A stretch of 64,000 nt of DNA. It comes from Saprospiraceae bacterium. Lineage in GTDB: Bacteria; Bacteroidota; Bacteroidia; Chitinophagales; Saprospiraceae. The stretch lies in contig JAHDFX010000003.1 in NCBI GenBank assembly GCA_020627965.1, forward strand, positions 1 through 64,000, in the 5' to 3' direction. Below, in pieces: positions 18,502 to 30,500 of the stretch; the stretch's first letter is position 1; each line of letters opens with the position of its first letter. The notes beneath the pieces were generated by a model that saw only the letters and a program-made list of their open reading frames with translations, was not told where the DNA came from and ran no database searches. Position numbers and translations under genes: made by a program.

Positions 18502-21500
18502 ATGATTCGTAAGTTTACACATTTTATTACGAGTTTTCTAACTATTGTCAGTTTAATGGCAATGGTCGGATGGACCAACAACGCTCATGCTCAGTCATGC
18601 CCAGATGGCGTAAGCTATCAGTGGACTGATATACTCACTATTTTTGATAATGCTGGATGTAACCAAACCTTTGGTTGTCATGGAGGCGGAGCAAGTGGCC
18701 TGGATTTGACTACTTATGCAGGCTTTTCGGCTGGTGGTAACCAATGTGGCGGCACAATTACCAGTGGAACTTTGCTGACAGAGATTATTACAGTAGGAGC
18801 TTCCTGCGGTGTAGATGCTGTACCGGCAATGACTACTTTTGGAGCAACAGTGACTACTGCTGATTTAGATGCTATACAAGCCTGGATCGATTCCGGTGCT
18901 TTGGAAGATTGCCCATCAGCTACTTGTCCTGCTTATGATGCAGCTGCCATTGATACACAGTTACTTTGCGGAGATGGTACAGTAAATATCACAGCTACCG
19001 AAACGACTGGTTGTGCAGGTGGAGATGATGTAACGATTAATTATACCGTTGGTGGTGTAGCCCAAGCTGAAATTAATCAGGCATGTGGTGATATTGCACT
19101 AGCGGTGCCTATTGCACATAGTACGCCCGGCGGATGTACACCGGAAACTATTACAGTAGATTTTACGGCTACCTGTGATGGAGACGGAACAGAAAAAGCT
19201 TCCGGAACTTACGATATAGAAATTTGGCCAGCACTTACAGATGGGATTCATTTTGTACTTCCTGTAGCCGAATGTGATTATAATATTGCTGATCTCTGCG
19301 GCGATCTGGTCATTTTATATGATGACGGAATGGGAGGACCAATTGTGAATACAAGCCCACCCGTAGCAGCAACACCAATGACCATCAATTATACGATCAG
19401 TTTCAATGGAGCGCCTGCCGCTTGTGAATTGAGCGGTTCAATGCTTAAAAATTGTGATGGTTGTCCGGCTTTCGATACTTCTGTTGCTGATGCTACGGCT
19501 GTTTGTGATGGAGATGTAGTAACTGTTTCAGCTACAGAAACTACAGGCTGTTTTGTGATAGAAATCGCCAATGAAAATTTTGATGATGGAGTGTGTGCAG
19601 GCACAGGAGGTACTGCACCTGCAGGATGGGTGATATCGCATACTGGTACTGGAACTTTAGGTTCTTTCTTTTATTTTGATGAACCTGCTATCAATGGTGC
19701 AGCAGGAGGGACAGCTACTGGAACGAATGGCAATTTTTCTGGTTGTGTAATGGCGATGGATGATGATGCACCTGGTTCAGGTTTAATCGGTACAGGGACT
19801 ATTGAATCTCCTGTTTATGATCTTACTCCATACCCCTCAGCAAATCTTACTTTGGATTATGAATATAATTGGATTGGTGCAGATAACTTCGTGATAGAGG
19901 TATTTGACGGAACTGCATGGATTCCTGTACTTGGCCCTCTGGTTGCCGATGAAACAGGGGCATTAGATGTAGATGTTACTCCTTATCTAAATGCTAACTT
20001 CCAAGTACGTTTTGTGTTGAATGATGGTGCTGCCTGGGCTTGGGGAGCAGCTATTGATAATTTTGCAATCACCTCAACTTTAATAGAAGGGGTAACAGTT
20101 GACTGGACAGTGAATGGTGTTACGCAACCTCAGATAATGGCAGCTTGCGGTGATCTGGAATTAATGGCAACTATGACTGGCGACCCTAATGCCTGTGCTG
20201 TAGAAACACAGACAATAACTTACTCGGCAGCTTGTGATACGGATGGCTCAGTAGTGTCTTCAGGTAGTTTTGATATTGATGTATGGCCAACTCCGATAGA
20301 AGGGGTACACTATACATTGCCAACAGCAGATTGCGATGCAACAATCGTAGATGAATGTGCAGGAGCTTTAACGATTATGTATGATGATGGAGCAGGCGGA
20401 ATGACTGCCACGCCTCCAGTATTAAATACAGGCTCTGGACTTTCTGTGAATTATTCAGTTGTGTTTACTGGTGCACCAGCATCCTGTACAGCTACGGGTT
20501 CATATACTGCAATTTGTATCGGAGCTTTTACTTGTCCTACTTTTAATGGTATTACAGCCGACCAGCCTGATGCCTGTAATGGCGCCACAGTTTGTTACAC
20601 TGTCGAAATGGATGGTGCCTCAGACCCTCTCTTATTAAGCGAAGATTTTGAATCAGGTGTACAACCGCCCGGATGGACGGTCACACCAAACGATGGAACG
20701 GAACTTCCTGTTGATTGGGGAGCTGCCTCTAACTCCAATCCCGGTGGTGCAGAACCTGGTTCTTTTGCTGGAACTTCTCCTTTTATTAGTGATGAAGGAG
20801 CGGCTAATTTCACGCAGACATGCATCGTATCTCCTATAGTAGATATGTCTTCTACTATACTACCAACACTTTCCGCTTCCTGGCAACATGAAGGCTTTGC
20901 CGGAGACGGAGATTTTACAATAGAAGTCTGGAATGGTGCAGCATGGGATGTCTTACTATTGGCGATTGATGATTCCGATAGTGGTGAAGAGGATGCGGCT
21001 TTTGTAACGGGTTCTGATTGCGTGGGCGCAACACCTGCTGGTGGTCCTGTTGGCGATCCTGATGTTTTTGATATTTCCTGCTACAATAATGCAGATTTTC
21101 AGGTGAGATTCTGTTATGTTAATGAAGACCCTACCGATGCCGGTGGCAACTGGGGGGCTAGTATTGATAATGTAGTAATAGAACAACAGGCAGCTGCCAA
21201 TTATGGCATCACCTGGAATACACCCGTAGGTGCAACGCTCGTCAGTGGTGGTACTGCTGAAGACCTGACTTCCTGTTATACTTTGGCGACCAATCTTACT
21301 TGTGGAGTTGATATTCAAAATGCACCAATCACTGTAGATTGTGTTAATAATGGTGTTTTTGATTCTAACTTATTTACAGGTAATACGCCGAACGTCAGTG
21401 TTTATGGTATTCCAGCACAAGGTGTGGATTTTGAATTGCCTTCAGAAGAATGTAATTCCGATATTGGAAACTTCTGTGGAGCAGGTTTGACTATTCTTTA

Positions 21501-24500
21501 CGATGATGGTGCCGGTGGGCCAATAAATAGTCCTACACCGCCTATCATTATAGGAGCAACCGCAGTGAATTATATTGTACAGTCAACAGGTGCACCGGCA
21601 GGCTGTGGAGTGACTGGTATACTGAATATCCCTTGTGGTATTCCATGTCCAAGTTACGATGTTGCAGTACCTGATGCTACTAATATATGCGATGGAGAAA
21701 CAGCCGTTATTACTGTACCTGAATTATCAGGTTGCCTTACACAGATACTAGCACAAGAGAATTTTGATGCTTGTGTAGCTCCGCCAGGCTGGGTAACCAC
21801 CCACTCTGTAGGTGATCCTATAGCGAATGGAGATGGTGATCCTTATTTTGTTTTTGATGGAACCGCAGTGCCAGGTGGAGCTGGAGCCAATCCTAATTTT
21901 AGTGGATGTATTGCAGTTTTAGATGATGATCAACCTAGTGCAGCTTTATTGGGTATAGGAACACTAACTGCTCCCGCTGAAGATCTGACGCCATTTAATT
22001 CTGCTTTCTTATCCTTTGACTGGGGATATACTAACATAGGTGCAGATAACTTTGTAGTAGAAGTATTCGATGGTACTGCATGGGTACTTGTACTCGGACC
22101 ACTGGCAGCTTCTGGATCAGGTACTGAAAATATTGATGTATCTCCCTATATAAATGGTAATTTCCAGGTACGTTTCGTATTGGATGATGGAGGCGCTTGG
22201 GCATGGGGCGTAGGTATTGATAATTATATGATCGAAGTTTCCATTGTTTCTGATGTAACAGTAAACTGGAACTTGGATGCAGTAGCGCAGCCTAGTATTA
22301 ATCAATCTTGTGGAGATATTAGCCTTTCTACGCCTCTCACAATGGCTGACCCGACGGGTTGTGTAGCCGAAGAAAGAGTGATCGATTATAGAGCTTTTTG
22401 TGATGACGATGGTTCTGAAATTGCCGCAGGAAATGTTTCTATTTTTGTTTATCCAACACCAGTAGCAGGAACTCATTATACACTGCCTGCTGGCGGTTGT
22501 GATGCTACTATAGCCGACCTTTGTGGTAGCCTTGAAATACTATATGATGATGGTGCAGGCGGACCTGTTACCAATACGACTCCACCTATACTGGTAGATG
22601 GAGACGCACTCACGATTAATTACTCTATTGCTGTCCCAGGCGCACCAGCAAATTGTACAGTGACAGGTTCTTATGAATCTATTTGTATAACGAATTTACC
22701 TTGTGCTGTTTTTAATAACTTAACGGCTGATCTGACAGAAACTTGTGATGGAGCAACCGTATGCTATACAGTTGATCTAACCGACGAAACACAGCCTATT
22801 TTACTAAGTGAAGATTTTGAATCAGGTGTTCAGCCTGCTGGATGGACAGTAACAAGTAATGGAACAGCTTTACCTGTAAACTGGGCATCCACTGGTAATC
22901 CTGCTGGAGCAGGACCCTTAACGGGGAACTCTGTATTAATTGATGATACAGGAGCAGCTAATCCTGATCAAACTTGTATCGTTACCCCAATTGTTGATAT
23001 GTCTTCTACTATTTTACCTACACTTTCCTTGAATTGGCAACATGAAGGATTTGCCGGTTCTGGTGATTTTACTATTGAAGTATTCAATGGAGCTATCTGG
23101 GATGTCTTGCTTTTTGCTCAGGATGATTCAGACAGTAGCGAAGATGATCCTGATGTTTCCGGAGGAGACTGTGCGGGAGCATTCCCTACTGGTGGCCCGG
23201 TTGGCGACCCCGATATATTTGATCTGTCTTGTTACTCTAATGCAGATTTTCAGGTGAGGTTCTGTTATATTGATGAAGATAATGGTGGAGGAAACTGGGG
23301 GGCTAATGTAGATAACGTGCTGATAGAGCAGTCCTTACCACCAAATTATACGATTGCCTGGAGCGCACCAGCAGGCGCTACACTTATTAGTGGTGGTGGT
23401 ACGCAAGATCAGGTAACTTGTTATCAATTGGCAACTACAGCCTGTGGATCAGAAGTACAAAATGCACCTATCGTAGTAGATTGCCTGGATGGAAACGGTG
23501 CTATAAATGGCAATTTATTTACAGGAAATATACCTGATGTAACGGTCTATAGCGCACCTGTTGAAGGAGCAGACTTTACATTGCCTTCAGCAGAGTGTGA
23601 TGCTACCATCATTGATAATTGCGGTGGAGCATTAACTATCCTATATGATGATGGCTTTGGCGGACCAATAACAAATACAAACCCACCATTACTGACTACG
23701 CCCTCCGCTGTAAACTATATTGTTATGGTAACTGGCGCACCAGCTGGGTGCGAAGCAACAGGAGTAATGAATATCCCATGTGGAAGTAATTGCCCGGGAT
23801 ATAATCCGGCAACTATAGATAATCTTATTGTTTGTGATGGAGCAACTGTCAATGTTACAGCAACAGAAACATCGGGTTGTTTGTCTGTTACAGTTGTTGA
23901 TGAAAATTTTGATGATGGCATTTGTGCCGGAACAGGAGGAACAGCACCTGCCGGATGGACTGTCGATTTTAATGCTGTTGCAGGAGCTGAATTAGGTAAT
24001 TTCTTCTACTTTGATGAGCCTGCAGCTAACGGAGCTGCCGGAACTTCTGATACTGGTGATAATCCTAACTTTGCAGGCTGTATCGCAGCACTAGATGATG
24101 ATGCACCAGGCGCTGGCTTAGTAGGAGTAGGAATCATGACTACAGATACTTATAATCTTAGTAATTTCAGTTCGGCTAACATGACCTTTGATTATGAGTA
24201 TAATAATATTGGTGCAGATCAGTTTTATGTAGAAGTATTTGATGGCACAGCCTGGGTACAGGTATTAGGACCGCTAACAGCTGATGCAACAGCTTCTGCA
24301 AATATTGATCTTACGCCTTACCAAAATGCTGCTTTCCAAACTCGATTTGTATTAGATGACGGAGGTGCATGGGCATGGGGTGCTGCTATTGATAACTTTA
24401 TGATAGAAGCTACCTCCATTTCAACAGTAACAGTAGACTGGGATGTTGATGGTACAGCTCAACCGCCAATTACGAGTCAGGCTTGTGGCGATGTAGCCTT

Positions 24501-27500
24501 AGCTTACACTATAGCAATGGCAGACCCGAATGGCTGTGCTGCTGAAACTCAAACTATTTCATATACAATTACCTGTGATGAAGAGGCTACCATATTAGAT
24601 CAAGGTACTTTTGATGTAGAAGTATGGCCAAATCCTGTAGAAGGCGTACACTATACTTTATCAACTACAGCATGTGATGGCACAATTACAGACCTTTGTG
24701 GAGGTGGCGCATTAGCTATCTTCTATGGTGATGGAATGGGAGGCCCGGTTAACAACCCAACACCACCAACCATAACTGCTTCTACATTAGTTGATTATTC
24801 TATTAAATTTACAAATGATGCAAGCGGATGCTCAGGTGTTATAGGAAGCTATCAGGTGAGCTGTAATGCTTGTCCAACCTATGATCCACCAGCGATTGAT
24901 GTTACAGAGATTTGTACAGGAGAAAGTGTAAATATCACAGCAACAGAAAATACGGGTTGCCAAACTACATTTGCAGCTTATACTTTACCCTTGACAGGTA
25001 CAACGAATCAGGTCGCTGATTGGTCACCACTAACAGGAAGACCAAACGTAGGAGGAACTACTCTTAGTGCTAATAACCCGCCTTATACATTGATTCCTTT
25101 ACAGGTAGATGTAACAGGTACATATGTTATCAACTCTGCTTTTGATTTTGATGGATACCTCTTATTATACACAGATCCGCTTGACCTAACACTAAACCCA
25201 CCAACTACTTATGTCGCTGGTGATGATGATGGACCAAATGGTACGGCTGATGCAGAGGTCAGCGTTACTTTAAATGCCTTCCAGAATTATTATATCATTG
25301 TAACTGCTTTCGGAACGGCTTCGGGTAATTATACAGTTACTTTCCCAACTATACCCGCAGGTGCACAAATTGGTCAAGGTGCTATTCTTGGTGATGATGT
25401 AACTGTTAACTGGACTATTGACGGAGTAGCACAAACTCCATTCACGCAAGTTTGTGGAGATATTGACTGGTCGCCAACTTTAGATATGACCGATCCTAAT
25501 GCCTGCATGCCTGAAACACAAACTATAGCATACAGTGCTACTTGCGATGGTGATGGCTCAGAGGTGTCTACGGGCTCCTTTGATGTAACTTTATATCCTA
25601 CTCCTGTGGCAGGCGTACACTTTACATTGCCGACAGCAGATTGTGATGCCACAATAGTAGACGAATGTGCAGGCGCACTAACAATATTGTATGACGATGG
25701 TGCAGGAGGACCAATAACTAATGCTACCCCTCCTGTAGTCGTTCAGGGAACTTCACTTACCATAAACTACACAGTAGTCTATACCGGTGCCCCAGTGGAA
25801 TGTACTACGGCAGGTTCTTATGAAGCGGTTTGCATCGGTAATTTTATGTGTCCAACTTTTAATGGGGTAACAGCAGATGTAACAGAAGCTTGTGACGGCA
25901 CAGTAGTCTGTTATAATGTAGATATGGATGGTGAAGCTCAACCTATTTTACTAAGTGAAGATTTCGAATCAGGCGTACAACCTATTGGTTGGACAGTAAC
26001 ACCTAATGATGGTACAGGCTTGCCTGTAAACTGGGCTTCTACAGCTAATCCTGGTGGAGCAGGACCATTGACGGGTACTTCTGTATTGATCGATGATACA
26101 GGTGCGGCTAACTTTGTACAAACCTGTGTGGTTTCTCCTATCGTAGATCTATCTTCTGCAACTTCTCCGACATTATCACTCAACTGGCAGCATGAAGGTT
26201 TTGTCGCAGATGGTGATTTTACCATTGAGGTTTGGAATGGTGTTTCATGGGATGTATTATTACTTGCATTAGATGATTCAGATAGTAGCGAAGATGATCC
26301 TGATGTTTCAGGTACAGATTGTACAGGGGCACTACCTATAGGTGGCCCTGTTGGTGATCCTGATGTCTTTGATATTTCCTGTTACAGTAATGCCGACTTT
26401 CAGGTAAGATTCTGCTATGTAAATGAAAACATGGCAGATGACGGTGGAAACTGGGGCGCAAGTATTGATAATGTAGTCATCGAACAATTAGCATTGACCA
26501 ACTTTGACGTAGCATGGAGTACACCTCCGGGAGCAACACTCGTCAGTGGTGGCGGAGTAGATGATCTAACCACTTGTTATGCACTATCAACAGCATTGAC
26601 TTGTGGATCAGAAGTCCAAAACGCACCGATTGTAGTAAATTGCTCAAATAATGGTACATTCGATTCTGAACTATTCAATGGTAATGTACCGGATGTAACC
26701 CTATATGGAATTCCTATTGAAGGAACTGATTTCGTATTGCCAACAGCAGAATGTGATGCTACAATAGTAAATAATTGTGGTGCGACTATTCTATATGATG
26801 ATGGAGCAGGCGGACCTATTGTAAATACAACACCTCCAACAATCAATGGACCAACTCAGGTCAATTATATCGTACAATCTGCTGGCGCACCCGCTACTTG
26901 TGGCGCCACTGGCTTACTAAATATACCTTGTGGTATACCATGTCCAAACTATGATGTGCCACTAGCAGGAACAGCGGTTTGTGATGGTGATGCAACGGCA
27001 GTTACTGTAACTGAATTGTCTGGCTGTCTGGAAGTCATTGTAGGAGAAGAAAACTTCGATGCCTGTGCGCTACCAGCAGGTTGGACAGCTACTCACTCCG
27101 CAGGTGATCCACTTGTTGAAGGAGACGGTGATCCTTACTTTAACTTTGCTGCAACTACAGTACCGGGAGGAGCAGGAATAAATCCAAATTTCAGTGGATG
27201 TATAGGCTTACTTGATGAAGATGCGCCAAGTGCAGCGCTAGTAGGTGTAGGAACTCTAACAGCGCCCGCAGCAGACCTGACACCATTTAATTCAGCTTCC
27301 TTGTCATTTGACTGGGGCTACAACAATATCGGTGCAGATAATTTCACTGTCGAAGTATTTGATGGAACAGCCTGGGTACCTGTATTAGGGACACTCATAG
27401 AAGATGGATTCGGCACTGAAAATATTGATGTATCCCCATACATTAATGCTAGTTTCCAGGTGCGTTTTGTATTGGATGATGGCGCTGCATGGGGATGGGG

Positions 27501-30500
27501 AGCAGGTATTGATAATTATCAACTTGTAGGCTCAAGTGTATCCGACGTTACAGTAGATTGGAGCTTAAATGGAGTAGCGCAACCTACTATCAATCAGGGG
27601 TGTGGAGATGTGAATTTTGATGTAACATGGGCACATAGTGATCCAACTGCATGTACTTCTGAAACACAAACCATAGATTATACAATTACCTGCGATGAAG
27701 ACGCTAATGCACAAATAGCTATGGGGTCTTACAGTATTGAGGTTTGGCCAACATTGACTCAGGATGTACATTATACCATACCTACAGGTTGCGATGCAAC
27801 AATCACAGACTTGTGTGCTGGTGCATTAACAATCCTATACGATGACGGAGCAGGTGGATCTATTGTAAATACAACACCTCCTGCATTGGCACCGCCAGCA
27901 ACAATTGCTTACAGTATTAATTTTACAGGAGCACCAGCAGGTTGTGAAGTTACAGGAACTATTACCACAGCAGATATTATTGCGACGGCTACATCTAATA
28001 GCCCAATTTGTGAAGGTGAAGACCTAGTCTTGATGGAAACTGGAGGGGCTGGAACTAACTGGACCTGGAGCAGTGATGGAGCAGCAACTTTTGATGATAA
28101 TACACTACAAAATCCTACAGCATCAGGAGCAGTTGATGGCGAAACTTTCACCGTTGTAGTAACTGATGACACAGGATGTTCAGCGACTTCTACAGTAACA
28201 ATTACAGTGAGTCCATTACCGATTGTTAGTATTAATGCTGCTGGCCCTTTCTGTGCAGAAGATACACCTGTATTGCTAGTGGGCAATCCGGCAGGAGGTA
28301 CATTCGGGGGCGGAGCTTATGTCGATGCCGCTGGAAACTTTGATCCTTCATTGGCAATAATAGGAATGAATCCTGTGACTTATTCAGTTACTCAGAATGG
28401 CTGTACAGTTGAGGATATGATCATGATTGAGGTTAATCAGGTAACAGCCGTTGCTGCATTAGACGGAAACGCTAGTTGTGATGAAGCCAATGGTAGTGCA
28501 ACTGTTGTTCCAGCAGGAGGTACAGTCGCAACAGATTATTCTTACATATGGGATAATGGTGAAACTACAGCTACTGCAGCTATGTTATTAGCAGGTGTAC
28601 ACACCGTAACAGTAACTGATGATGCAGGTTGTTCTGCAACGGCATCCGTAACTATAGGTGGAACACCTGACGTATTAATTGATAATGTTGTTTCTACAGA
28701 CGCAACTTGTGGCGGAAGCGATGGTACAGCAACTGTTACAGCAAGTGGTGGTACAGTTGTGGCCGATTATACTTATCTGTGGAGTGATAACCAGACTACA
28801 GCAACAGCTAGTAATCTAAGTTCGGGCTCATACACAGTTACAGTAACAGATGATAATGGATGTTTTGCAACTGCCTCAATAGGGGTAAGTGATGCAGGAG
28901 CACCAACGGTAGATAACATTACATCTACTGATGCTACCTGCGGAGCCGCGGATGGTACAGCAAGCGTCACAGCTAGTGGTGGTACAGTGGCTGCGGATTA
29001 TGGTTATCAATGGGATGACCCTGCTACGCAAACAACAGCTACTGCAACAGGATTGACCGCAGGAACATATAATGTTACAGTGACTGATGATCTGGGCTGT
29101 ATTGCTATTGATATGGTTGAAGTACTAGACATACCAGGACCTAGTATTGATGGAATTGCAACGACAACTGGAACTTGTGGTGACCCCACAGGAATTGCAG
29201 TGGTAACAGCAAGTGGCGGAACGGTTGCAACTGATTACTCATACGCATGGGATAATGGCGCAACTACAGCGGCAATAACTGACCTCGCAGCAGGTACATA
29301 TACAGTTACAGTGACTGATGACAATGGATGTACAACAACTGGATCAGTAGTAGTAGATAACACTGCAGGTCCTGCGATTGATAATATTTCAGGTACTGAT
29401 ACTGCTTGTGGAGATGCGAGTGGTACAGCAACTGTTACAGCAAGCGGTGGTACACCTGCTTATACATATCAATGGGATGATCCATTAGCGCAGACAACAG
29501 TTACAGCCGTTGGTTTATTGGCTGGTACTTATAATGTTACTGTAACAGATAATATTGGATGTACAGCAACTGCCGAAGTTACACTTACAGATTCACCAGG
29601 ACCGGCTCTTACTACAAGTGCTATGGATGCTACTTGTGGCAATGCTAATGGTACTGCAACTGTATCAGCTACAGGTGGACTTGCACCGTACACTTATCTG
29701 TGGGATGCCGCTACAGGCAACCAAACCACAGCAACAGCTACAGGTTTGGTCGCAGGTACTTATTCTGTTTTAGTATCAGATGACAATGGATGTCAAATAT
29801 CAGAAATGATAACAGTTGGCGATATTGCTGGACCAACAGCAGCAGCAGTTGCAACAGATGCAAACTGTGGTAATGCTGATGGAAGTGCTACGGCAACGGT
29901 TACAGGAGGTACGATCGTAACGGATTATACTTATCAATGGGATGCTAATGCAGGCAACCAGACCACGGCAACAGCTACAGGTTTGGCAGCAGGCACTTAT
30001 AGTGTAACTATTACTGATGATAATAACTGCCCGGCAGAAACCACAGTAACTGTAGGTGATACACCAGGACCAGTTGTAGATAGTGCGACGTCGACAGATG
30101 CAACCTGTGGAGGTAGCGATGGTACTGCAACCGTTGTAGCTAGTGGAGGCACAGCGGCAGTAGATTATACTTATCTCTGGGATGATGCTTCGGCACAAAC
30201 TACAGCAACAGCAACAGGTCTGTCAGCCGGTACCTATAATGTAACGGTGACTGATGATAATGGCTGTACTGTAACAGGTAATGTAGCTGTTAATGATCTT
30301 GGAGCCCCGAGTATTGCAAATACGTCTTCTACGGATGCTATTTGTGGCGGAAGCCAAGGCACAGCAACAGTAGCAGCTACAGGCGGAACAGTTGCTGTAG
30401 ATTACACCTACCTGTGGGATGATGCAGTTGCGCAAACAACAGCGACAGCGACAGGTTTAATTGCCGGAACATATAATGTAACAGTTACCGATGATATCGG

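Noticed and set aside
25374-30435. Long open frames on the minus strand within the giant genes
   Set aside because: They are shadows created by the repetitive, low-stop composition of the coding strand and look like no known protein.
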